A DNA stretch of 64,000 nt. It comes from Aphidius gifuensis. Lineage: Eukaryota; Arthropoda; Insecta; Hymenoptera; Braconidae. The stretch covers positions 9,186,492 to 9,250,491 of the forward strand of contig NC_057791.1 in assembly GCF_014905175.1 (NCBI RefSeq). The letters run 5' to 3'. This document shows, piece after piece, positions 26,378-36,110 of the stretch. Below the pieces are notes generated by a model. That model ran no database searches and was not told the DNA's origin. It worked only from the letters and a program-made list of their open reading frames with translations. A program made the position numbers and the translations under genes. Position 1 is the stretch's first letter. Each line of letters starts with the position of its first letter.

Positions 26378-27448
26378 TGTTCCGGGTCGAACCACATGTC
26401 TGTCGGTCCCAGACTGACCAGATTTTTATTCTTTTTATTTTTTAAACAAAATACAATAAGTTGATAAGTTTTAAACATTATTCTGTTTTTTATGGCTAGA
26501 TCACGAGATCATACAATTTCAAATAACATATGACTAACAATTTTGGTTTATATTTTTTCTAAAATATTTTAAACAACGATTTAATTTATGTACTTTTAAT
26601 AGCTTTTTACAAACTCGAATATTCCCACACATGGTCAACTCATGCATAGACTTTTGAGTAAAAATCACGTAACAAATAAAACCATAAACTCAAGTTTCTC
26701 TTTGGTACTATTATAACATATTTTTTAAAAACATTATTTGTCAAGAATTAGAGAAAATCTCACATCTGTCAAACAACTGCACTAACGTATTTTCAATACA
26801 CAGAATGATCGTAAAATCGACAATAAAAAAGTAAATTTATAACTTTTTAAAATAAACTAAATTCATGAAAACGTCTTGGACTTTCCGGTCGTAAAATCTA
26901 TATTTTTTGTTTACACATGGTATTTTTTATGTCACCCTTTGGACCACACAAGGCCCAATTTAATGTCTAAAAATCCCACCACCTACACCTAGTTTTTTAC
27001 CCTCTCTTGAACTAATTTTTGACCAATTAAAACTAATTTTTTTAACTAAGTATACACCCATTTTTTGGACTTAACAATTTTCAACAAACTGAGAAATCAG
27101 TTGCTCTTCAACACTCGTTTACGTAACATCTCTAATTAATATTGATTCGCGTACAACGGGATTTCTTTATACTTACAATATAAAATAGTAGTGTCTGTCC
27201 ATGACAACACTTGTTAGAGTCAACTCAATATACAATATACAATACAATTAATTATAATTTTAGTGAAATAATAAAGTGAATATATTAATAGAATTTAAGC
27301 CACAGTGTTTGGATTTATTTAAAGTGTTATTCCTATTATTTCAATTTACAACCTATCCTCCACATCCTTTGATAGCCCTGTATCAAACTCAAGGCCTTAC
27401 AACCCTTGTGAAATTATCGTGGTATATTTGGATACGTGGTGCGATACA
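26378..27448. mobile_element. Solo LTR, 1071 bp, TSD ATAAT
   Basis: Inverted, nearly identical copy of 8625-9694. It starts TGTTCCGGGTCG and ends GTGCGATACA, flanked by ATAAT at 26373-26377 and 27449-27453. AATAAA at about 27,268 supports a plus-strand reading. The uninterrupted target is visible in repeat copy A (TTAACAATAATATTAGCTTAGG near 25,360), confirming insertion. Confidence 0.88.
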
Positions 27449-27506
27449 ATAATATTTTTAAACTAACTAGCTTAGAAATCATCAAGCCGATAGATTAATA
27501 GATGCA

Positions 27507-27819
27507 CCCCGGTAGAAATATTTCTCCAACTCTCTTCCAACTTTTTTCCAACTTTTCTCCGCCATTTCTCCACCTCTTTACGAAAATGACCCATGGTTGG
27601 AGAAATGGTGGACAAATTTCTCCAACCTTTCTCCAACCAAAAATTTACTTCAACTTTTTTCCGCCATTTCACCAACCTGAAATTTACTCCAACTTTTTTC
27701 CAACCAAAAATTTACTCCAATTTTTTTCCAACTTCTTTCCAACTTTTTTCGAACCATGGGTCATTTTCGTAAAAAGGTAGAGAAAGTTGGAAAAAGTTGG
27801 AAAAATATTTCTACCAGGG
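27507..27819. mobile_element. Foldback MITE, about 313 bp
   Basis: The ends CCCCGGTAGAAATATTT and AAATATTTCTACCAGGG are inverted. Inner sections also pair: ACGAAAATGACCCATGGTTGG near 27,580 and its inverse near 27,755. Copy A of the host repeat lacks this block. The interior is rich in TCCAACTTT and its complement. No ORF of its own. Confidence 0.75.
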
Positions 27820-28141
27820 CAAGCTTAAAAACTTTGGTAAATATTCGGTTCAAAGGAAATGTGTTATGTTAATATAAAATAAACTGTGTATTAAAATAAA
27901 AATATTTTTAACGTTAAGAATAATAAAATTCAGTCAGTGAGTACGTACTAATTTATTTAATGGATAACCTTGACTTAGATTTTCCATTAATTCCGTCTTT
28001 AATGATAATAAAAATGGCAGTGTGAAATCATTTAATAATTATATCATTATACCGTATTATTTCATTCAAAAAAAGTTAATTTTATTCGAATAATTAAGGT
28101 TGAAAGTAAATTCCATTGTCTAACAAAGTTTGGGTCCGAGA

Positions 28142-28360
28142 GGGGTATGGTACATATATGGTTATAGAAAATATTCTCAATGCCCCCCTGTCCAAAGTAT
28201 AACCGGTATAACCACTATACTAGCAGGTTCTTAGGAGTATATGTGTCTGTAATCTATCTGGATAGACACACACATACTACTACAGCAGAGAAACAAGGAA
28301 CAGCACCATTTAAAATTATATGTCCACTGAATCCCTAGGAGAAAAGGGATCTATAACTGC
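28142..28360. mobile_element. About 215-bp insertion in repeat copy B
   Basis: Present between AAGTTTGGGTCC and AATAATCCGTATTG, which are almost adjacent in copy A (near 25,720-25,750). GC-richer than its surroundings. Clear terminal repeats were not found, so class is unknown. Confidence 0.45.
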
Positions 28361-28721
28361 TTTAATAATCCGTATTGTTAAATAGAACAAATTGATAGTT
28401 GACTCAGCAATAATTGATAAAAATTCTTTCAACTACAAGCGTTAATATGTGTTTTGTATCTATTCCTAGGTGTTGAAGTTTCCAGTTTTGATATCAATTA
28501 TCTAAAAAAAAAATGAGCACGAAAATTTTGGAAAATTCATCGGAATAGATGATTTTTCCGGCTTTCATTTGCAACCAAAAAATCGAAAATTGAATAACGG
28601 GAAATATATTCAACTCTCAACCGTCAGTTGGGAATATTATTTCAAGCTAGCTAGCTCCAATTTTTTTCAAACAAATGATAACATTCAAAAATTGTCAAAA
28701 TAATCCCGAGCAAAGCCAGGT

Positions 28722-28805
28722 TAATCAGCTAGTTTTATATAAATATTTATTTATTGAACAACTAGTCAGCTGAACACTTCTATTACTATTTCATGTATAC
28801 TTTTT
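28722..28805. repeat. Copy 1 of locus-boundary repeat
   Basis: The words AACTAGTCAGCTGAACACTT and CTATTACTATTT are repeated at 56,920-57,005. Together with the later match (29,010-29,470 versus 58,240-58,670), this marks two diverged copies of one locus. Confidence 0.7.
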
Positions 28806-28808
28806 ATT

Positions 28809-28976
28809 TTATGTATATATATTCATGAAATACTGAGTTTTTTCAGTTGCTCTTTTATCTTCAGGATTTTTGTCGGGATGATATCTTTTAATATTTTCCC
28901 GATATATCAACTTTAGATGACTTAAGCTTCGAATATTATTGAATATTGAGTCAATTTCAGCCTCGTAATCTGACAT
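28809..28976 (-). CDS. 55-aa J-domain-like (DnaJ) protein fragment
   Basis: ATG is the complement of 28974-28976 and TAA of 28809-28811. The text IYRENIKRYHPDKNPEDKRA carries the HPDK signature (residues 33-36) preceded by a helix II-like basic segment, as in the J domain that stimulates Hsp70 ATPase. A helix I-like segment (residues 6-18) precedes it, and the tail resembles the start of helix III. At 55 residues it is shorter than a full J domain of about 70, so it may be one exon or a decayed copy. It lies at the start of a duplicated locus. Its neighbours are Cys-rich fragments on the same strand. J-domain identity is a motif-based inference. Confidence 0.5.
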   Translation of the reverse strand: MSDYEAEIDSIFNNIRSLSHLKLIYRENIKRYHPDKNPEDKRATEKTQYFMNIYT

Positions 28977-29009
28977 GTTACAGCCTGAAAAATATAAATA
29001 GAATTATTA

Positions 29010-29470
29010 CAAATTATAATGGAAATAAATTTGATTTTAATTGAGTAGCTATCTCCTCAATATTTGAATAAAAAAAAAAAAAAAAAAACAAAACGAACTA
29101 TTTGATGTTAAAAAAATTTAATGTCAAATATTGATCGATTTTTTCAACATCTTTTTTATGAGCGAATTAACCACAAACACATGATGGTGCATCATGGCCG
29201 CCACCACCACCACCATGTATTTGTTCTATTATGATTGCTGTTGTTTATATACGATCAATATTGTTGTTGTTATTTTGATTTCCACTCGGTACATCATTTA
29301 TTAAATTATTATTTACTCCTGTTGTTGTTGTTTCATTGAATGATTCAATATTTAATCATCTGTTCCATTTTTTTGTCCTTTACAAATTCATTCAAGATCT
29401 TGAATTTATTTCGATCATAACAAGCACGATCAAAACAAGCACAAGCACTTGAATAACCACTATCTTGTGT
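29010..29470 (-). pseudogene. Decayed minus-strand coding repeat, copy 1
   Basis: Read on the minus strand, pieces such as CFDRACYDRNKFKILNEFV, Asn-rich tracts (GNQNNNNN) and a GGGGGGHDAPSC segment are separated by stops. The same region recurs at 58,240-58,670 with the same order. I do not recognise the protein. A run of T and Asn/Gln trinucleotides suggests a low-complexity protein gene that has decayed or is split by unseen introns. Confidence 0.4.
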
Positions 29471-29479
29471 ATTATTTGA

Positions 29480-30225
29480 TTGTTGGACAGATTCATTTCA
29501 AATACTCATTATTTGATTTAAAATATTATTACAACTACCAGTACGAGTCTCATGAAAATTACCAGACATTGGTACAGGATCTAGTCGTATTTTAAATTTA
29601 ACGATTTAGGATTACCAGTACATTTATCACATGTTTCTAATAATATTTCAATGTCATTAATTGTCTCTTGAAATCCTATACAAGATAAATTACCATCTTT
29701 GCTATCTTTACGTTCAGTGGTACCTCATTTTATCCACATATTATTTATTGTTGTTTGGTATTGTGATTATGATGTTGCTGTCGTATTATGTCAAGCACTT
29801 AAATAACCACTATCTTGTGTATTAATTGTTTATTTAACAGATTTATTTTAGATACTCATTATTTGTTTAAAAATATTATTATAACCACCAGTACAAGTCT
29901 CATCAAAATTATCAGACATTGATATAGCACCTGGTCGTATTTTAATTTTTACTGATTTAGGATTACCAGTACATTTGTCACATTTTTCTGATAATATTTC
30001 AATGTCATTAATTGTTTCTTGAAATCCTATACAATCTAAAATACCATCTTTACTATCTTTACGTTCACGTGGTACCACATTTCATCCACATATTATTTAT
30101 TGTTGTTCGGTATTGTGATTATGATGTTGCTGTCATATTATGTCAAGCACTTGAATAACCATTATCTTGTGTATTATTTGTTTATTCAACAGATTAATTT
30201 TAAATACTCATTATTTGATAAAAAA
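29480..30225 (-). pseudogene. Tandemly duplicated Cys-containing exon
   Basis: Two copies about 365 bp apart (about 29,500-29,720 and 29,848-30,078), with a partial third at about 30,120-30,225. The open copy has 76 codons, including GFQETINDIEILSEKCDKC and ISMSDNFDETCTGG. The first copy keeps the same order but has a frame break. Cysteines recur in a C-x2-C pair and a later single C. Upstream sequence ends AAGGTAAGT on the minus strand near 30,403, a possible donor of a preceding exon. Family unknown. Confidence 0.4.
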
Positions 30226-30421
30226 TAATATAATAAATTATATATTGTATATAATAAAAGTTTTAACTTTAATATTCACCTTTGTCTCTTAAATCTTTCA
30301 TGAAACTAAAATTTTGAAACAAATTTTAAACAAATTTTTTTGTATCGTTGTCAAGGGAATAAATAAATAAAACAAGATAAAAAATAATTTAAAATCACTT
30401 ACCTTCATACCGTTACTTTCG

Positions 30422-30985
30422 TTGCATCCATCTTTTGTTTTTTTTTTTTTACTGCCCATTCTAAAGAAGTTTCACTTCAAAAATGCGAAAATAAACAAGA
30501 AAAAGAAAACACTTGCTGATATTGGTACAAATGATGTGATTGAAAATAAAAATAATGAAGGAAATCATAAAATACATAAACAATTTAATAATGAAAAAGA
30601 AAAATTATCGACTGTTAAAGAATTTATTGATGATGATATTTATGAATTTAGAAATGATGAAGATAATGAAGTAATAAATTATGTGGAAGATGTTGTACAA
30701 AATAAGCAAGTTGATGAACAGAAGAATAAAGAAAAAAGAACAACACTTCCTGAAATAAATAATTTTTAAATCACTGTAAATCAAAATAACGAAGAACATA
30801 TGATATATGAACAGATTGTTGATAAAGAAAATAATAAAAATGAAAGTAACGAAACGAATCGTGGCCATAATCAAAATAATTTCATAAATGAAAAAATTTC
30901 TAAAAAAAGAAGTTTTGTTCCATCATCAGTGTCTGATGTTGATGATGAAGCAAAAAGTAAAAAAATTAAAAAAAAACGTCATTAA
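30422..30985 (+). pseudogene. Lys/Asn/Asp-rich ORF pair in one frame
   Basis: Two open stretches in the same frame (30422-30769 and 30800-30985) are separated by a stop at 30767-30769. Composition is charged and low-complexity, with KKIKKKRH at the end, like a nuclear-localisation tail. No domain recognised. It may be a decayed gene, or chance in A-rich DNA. Confidence 0.3.
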
Positions 30986-31620
30986 TATGAATGAAGCTAA
31001 TTGTGTTGAAGTTTCCAAGATAGATCGGGTTCATAAATTTCATTCAAAAGAATGACTGTCTGGTTCGAAGATAATTACTACTTGTTCAGTTTTTTTTCCA
31101 TGAAATTCAGCCCATCTTGAATCAAGATTGGAAAATTTTCATAAAATCGGCAGTTTCTCTTAGTACACTCATGGTGTCATCTAAAACCCTGATGATTACA
31201 ACCTCACGACAAATAATTATGATAAATATTATGACAAATGATAAGAATAAAAAAGATGTTATCGATCTCATAATATTTATTATATTTATTTATTATTTTT
31301 CATTATCGACAGTCCCAAAATAAATAAATCTAATAATTTAAATAATAATATAATCATAATAATTCGATAATTCAAATAATTTAAATGTCTAAAAAAAGAT
31401 TTTTAGAATTTTTAAAAGTTAAACAAAGATACCTGAAGCCTTACTAGAGTATAGAAATAGCGGTTTGACCGGTGGAAATAAAGTATGGTGCAAGGCTTTT
31501 TTATGACGGAATATTCCGGAACGTTTTAAAAAGCGTCTCGAATGAATATTCTACGAGGAAAAATAGGTGTAACGGTTAAAATTCGCATTTGTATACCCAT
31601 CTACATGGTTGCTTTTATCT
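30986..31620. other. Unassigned spacer
   Basis: No supported gene. The short ORF near 31,117 has no coding signs. Confidence 0.4.
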
Positions 31621-31629
31621 TCTGGGATG

Positions 31630-33870
31630 CTATTTACTATCAAAGACGATACCCAGGTAGAAATTCAGCCTCGAATTGACATCGATCGAGGCTCACTTCC
31701 GAGCCTCACACTCGGATCGACGTCGGAAGCGATCTCTATTCGATGTCGGAATGTTACGCTATTCGACATCGAAACGAGACTAAAACGAGGCTCAAAAAAA
31801 AAAAAGTCGAAAAAAAACTCAAAAATGTGATTATTTAATTGTTTTATTGTAAATTATGGAAGAAAGAATATCTATTATTTATATAACAACATAATTAATG
31901 AATTTTGAAGTATTTTTCTATTCAGTCTCGGCGTAACCGGTCTTTAGCCTCGATTCGACGTCGAAACGAGACTAAAACGAGGCTAAAAAAAAAAGTTGGA
32001 AAAAAACTTAAAAATGTTATTATTTAATTGTTTTATATGGTTTTATTGTAAATTAAAGATAAACGAATAATTATTATTTATAAAACAACATAACTAATGA
32101 ATTTTAAGGTATTTTTCTATCCAGTCTCGGCGTAACTGGTTTTTAGACTCGATTCGACGTCGAAACGAGACTAAAACGAGGCTAAAAAAAAATAGTTGGA
32201 AAAAAACTTGAAAATGTTATTATTTGATTGTTTTATATAGTTTTATTGTAAATTATAAATGAACGAATACTTATTATTTATAAAACAACATAATTAATGA
32301 ATTTTAAGGTATTTTTCTATTCAGTCTCGGCGTAACCGGTCTTTAGCCTCGATTCGACGTCGAAACGAGACTAAAACGAGGCTAAAAAAAAAAGTTGGAA
32401 AAAAACTTAAAAATGTTATTATTTAATTATTTTATAAAGTTTTATCATAAGTTATAGAAAGTAGTGACTAAGGAAAAGATGTAGCTAAAAAAAAATATCG
32501 TCCAAAGAAAAGCAGTAGCTAATAGAAAGATGTAGCTAAGAAATTAATGTAGCCAGAAAAATTATGCGGTAAGCAATATTTATTTTTTTGGCTACATCTT
32601 TGTTAAAGCTACTGCTTTTTTTTTAGCCAACTTTATTTTTTAATGTGAATTACATGTAATATATTTATGTAAGAAAAAATAATGTTCAAGGAAAAGCAGT
32701 AACTAAGGAACATATGTAGCTAAAAAAAAATATTGTTCAAGGAAAAGCAGTAGCTAAGAAAAAGATGTAGCTGAAAAATTAATGTAGCCAGGAAAATTAT
32801 GCGGTAAGCGACATTTATCTTTCAGCTACATCTTTTTTCCAGCTATGTTTTTCTTTTAGACAACTTTATTTTTTAAAGTAAATTACATGTAATATATTTA
32901 TGTAAGAAAAAATAATGTTCAAGGAAAACCAGTAACTAAGGAAAAGATGTAGCTAGAAAAAAATATTGTCGAAGGAAAAGCACTAGCTAAGGAAACGATG
33001 TAGCTAAGGAATTGAGGTTGCTAAAGAATTATGTTTTAAGGAAGTTAAGTTGAAAATATAACCTTACCGCACCCCCATTAATTTTACCTCAAAAATTTAA
33101 TTTAAAAATACAAATGTCCAAGGAAAAGCAGTAGCTAAGGAAAAGATGTAGCTAAGGAATTGAGGTTGCCAAAGAATTCTGTTTCAAGGAAGTAATGTTG
33201 CTTAAAATATAATTCTTTGGCAACCTCAATTCCTTAGCTACATGTTTTCCTTAGCTACTGCTTTTCCTTGGACATTATTTTTTCTAACATAAATATATTA
33301 CATGTAATTTACTTCGAAAAATATAGTTGTCTAAACAAAAAGCAGTAGGTGGAACAAAGATGTAGCCAAAAAAATAAATGTCGCTTACCGCATAATTTTT
33401 CTGGTTACATTAATATCTTAGCTACATCTCTTCCTTAGCTACTGCTTTTCCTTGGACAATATTTTTTTTTAGCTACATCTTTTCCTTAGCCACTACTTTC
33501 CCTAATTTACAATAAAACTTTTTAAAACAATTAAATAATAACATTTTCAAGTTTTTTTCCAACTTTTTTTTTTTAGCCTCGTTTTAGTCTCGTTTCGACG
33601 TCGAATCGAGGCTTAAAACCGGTTACGCCGAAACCGAATAGAAAAATACCTTAAAATTCATTAATTATGTTGTTTCATAAATAATAATTATTCTTTCTTC
33701 CATAATTTACAATAAAACAATTAAATAATAACATTTTTGAGTTTTTTTTCAACTTTTTTTTTTTTTGAGCCTCGTTTCAGTCTCGTTCCGACGTCAAACA
33801 GCGTACTATTCCGACATCGAAAAGAACTCGCTTCCGACGTCGATCCGTGCGTAAAATACGACAATCAGTT
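31630..33870. mobile_element. Large foldback element with tandem arms and motif core
   Basis: The left arm has units at about 31,761, 31,951, 32,151 and 32,348 (spacing about 195-200 bp), each with GACGTCGAAACGAGACTAAA followed by ACGAGGCT. The inverse occurs at about 33,575-33,615 and 33,765-33,800. The core (32,455-33,500) repeats AAGGAAAAGCAGTAGCTAAG and GATGTAGCTA in one direction and the complements (TTAGCTACATCTTTTCC) in the other. No transposase seen. The 73- and 101-codon ORFs in the arms are repeat text. Confidence 0.7.
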
Positions 33871-33929
33871 CAAACGTTATGAATGTTATTTTTGGGGCGG
33901 GGGAGATAAATCCAATACGACAGCTGAGC

Positions 33930-34110
33930 TTTTCAGCCTCCATAGAAAAAAAAAATTATCTGATGTAACTTTTTTTGAATTTTCAGTCTCAAAAACCGAC
34001 ACCTTTATCAATGATATCATTTACATTACAAATATTAGTTAAAGAGGTAAGTAAAAGTGGATTTAGCTTTTTCTTAGTTCCACAGTAAATTAGCAGAGGG
34101 AAATTGCCAT
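33930..34110. repeat. Dispersed repeat, inverted relative at 62,805-63,030
   Basis: Shares CCTCCATAGAAAAAAA, ATTATCTGATGTAACTTT and AATGATATCATTTACATTAC with the inverse copy near the window end. The adjoining AGCAGAGGGAAATTGCCATC also recurs, inverted, at about 55,370-55,400. Confidence 0.6.
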
Positions 34111-34320
34111 CAAGATACAATCAAATGGCTGGTACCGAGTTCGTTCCCGGGGGCGGTACAATTGCAGCCGAGTTCGTTCCCATCGCGATTTCCCCTATTT
34201 TAGTTTTAGATACCCCCTCCCTCAACATTTCCCTTCACATTTTTTCCAGGCTTAGGATTGGCGTCAAATTGCAGGCATGTTTAAAAATGTGTTTTATATA
34301 TATATAATGTATATTGTATA

Positions 34321-35057
34321 TGGGGCATTCCATGTCAACGCACAGAGTTTTTTCCCTCACCCTCTCAGATTCGAAAACAAATATTTTTTTTGAGTTAGCC
34401 ATCGACTCAGATGTACCTCTGATTTTTTTTTTATTTTTACCATCATTAACCGCCGAGCCAAAATCAAAAAACACCTCCTTCACAAGAGTAAACTACGATT
34501 TCGCCATTTTTTAAAATTCTGATTTTTTTACTGTAAATAGTAGAGCACAAGATTAGCTTAATTTTCAAATTTCATCGTGGGATAACGATGGGTTCATTAT
34601 AAAAATTTTTTTTTTCCATGTGAAAATTACTAAAATCAGGCAAGATCATATCCCAAACAACAGGTTTTTTTTTTTGTTTCTTATAGAAAATTTCCTCACA
34701 ATTACGGGAAAAATAGGGAAAAAATTCCCACGCATGCGCAAAGTGGTTAAAAATCGAGTTTAATTATCGAAAAAACGGCTATTTAACGGTTATTTATCGT
34801 ACAGCTATTAAAATAACGATTGATTCTAAAATTCAATAATGGTGATCGATAAAACTCGTCAGAGAGAAAAAAAAGTCTAAATAAAACTTCGATATCTCGA
34901 ATAGTAGGTTGAATTCGGTCTTCGGCGGTTAATGATGGTAAAAATAAAAAAAAAATCAGAGGTACATCTGAGTCGATGGCTAACTCAAAAAAAATATTTG
35001 TTTTCGAATCTGAGAGGTTGAGGGAAAAAACCCTGTGAGTTGACATGGAATGTCCCA
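34321..35057. mobile_element. TA-flanked MITE, 737 bp
   Basis: The ends TGGGGCATTCCATGTCAAC and GTTGACATGGAATGTCCCA are inverted, with TA on both sides (34319-34320, 35058-35059). The inverted arms reach about 145 bp, covering ATCGACTCAGATGTACCTCTGA and its inverse. No transposase. It has the same TGGGGCATTC start as the element at 57406-57845. Confidence 0.8.
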
Positions 35058-35059
35058 TA

Positions 35060-35542
35060 AATATATAATATATTTTTTCAAATATAAGTCAAAGTAAAAT
35101 ATAAATGTCAATATAAAATAATTTATTTCAAGTGCTTAAAAATGAATAATAATAGATGAAATAAAATAAAAAATAATAATATAATTACATAAATATTATA
35201 TATTTTGATATGATAAACATAAATATAATATTTTTTATTATTTAATATGTACATTTATATTTCTTAAAATATGTGGTAGAGTAAAATAGAGTAAATATAA
35301 AGGTCAATATATAATATAGTATAAGAAATTCAATAATAAATGATGAAATAACAAAAATAAATAATAATATAATAAAATAAATACTATATTTTGATACAAA
35401 ATACATCTATGCATATTGTATGTTATAAATATAATATTTTTTTTGATCAATTATTCATTATTTATATTCATTTTCTTCAAATATAAGTCATAATTAGTAA
35501 CTTTTTGCTTATAAAATAAATAACCGTATAGAAAATAAATTC
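35060..35542. other. AT-rich flank of the provirus with a local duplication
   Basis: Two diverged copies of about 150-200 bp (near 35,083 and 35,290), sharing AAATATAATATTTTTT and AATAATAATATAAT words. No gene. Confidence 0.5.
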
Positions 35543-35548
35543 GATATA

Positions 35549-35988
35549 AGTAGTATACATAGGAGAGTTCTGGACCAGCCCCCTGCTGTGCCCCCCTTCC
35601 CCCCGCGAAACCCGCGACCCCCCACTGTGATTCGCGGGTGATTTCCCGGAATCCGCGAGGGCCCACCACAGGGGTCCGCGAATTAATTAATTAATTAGAG
35701 CACCGTCATCATGGGGGGTCCCGATTTAATTTAATTTCATAAGATTGCATAATGGATTTCTATTATTATTATTATTATTTTTATTATTATTATATTATTT
35801 ATTTATTTTTATTATTATTATATTATTTATTTATTTTATTTATTAATTTATTTATTTTTTTCATGGGAGGTCATCTTGAATTTTTAAATTTTTAAATGCC
35901 CGTGGAATATGCCGGTAAAATAGTTTTCAATTTTTTCAATTTTTAAATTTTACATGGACTATGTCGGTAAGATAGTTTTTTATTCTCT
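35549..35988 (+). repeat. Left terminal inverted repeat of the provirus
   Basis: About 440 bp matching the inverse of 53,156-53,623, with a few mismatches and small indels. It contains a strikingly GC-rich block (35,571-35,680), then GCACCGTCATCATGGGG, a TTA microsatellite and CATGGGAGGTCATCTTGAA. The right copy has a further internal duplication of its last 90 bp or so. Confidence 0.92.
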
Positions 35989-36110
35989 GCAAGAAGGCGC
36001 TGCATTCTTGCAGCATATTCCATCTTGAATATGAATAATTTTTATTCTATGGCTACCGATTTTCCAACGTTTTCCCTAAACGATTTTCTTTAAGTTCGGT
36101 CCTGTGTGTG

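Larger units (their letters stand above)
25250..28720. repeat. Duplicated dispersed repeat, second copy split by insertions
   Basis: Copy A is about 25,250-26,130 and copy B about 26,250-28,720. Shared landmarks: ACAATCACAGAG(G/T)TG, CCCAAATGATTTATCTATTTG, GCCGATAGATAAA, AATATTCGGTT and the tail with CCAAAAAATCGAAA. Copy B is interrupted by a solo LTR (26378-27448), a foldback MITE (about 27507-27819) and an unrelated block (about 28142-28360). The tail is related to the repeats at the two ends of the window. Confidence 0.7.

Noticed and set aside
27472..27780. Plus and minus ORFs with repeated SNFSP/EKSWRN text
   Set aside because: Translations of the foldback MITE.
30605..30874. Hydrophobic minus-strand ORF resembling a membrane protein
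   Set aside because: Phe/Ile richness is the mirror of Lys/Asn-rich A-rich DNA on the other strand.
34783..35058. 91-codon ORF repeating the text of the ORF at 34314-34514
   Set aside because: Both are the inverted arms of one MITE read in opposite directions.
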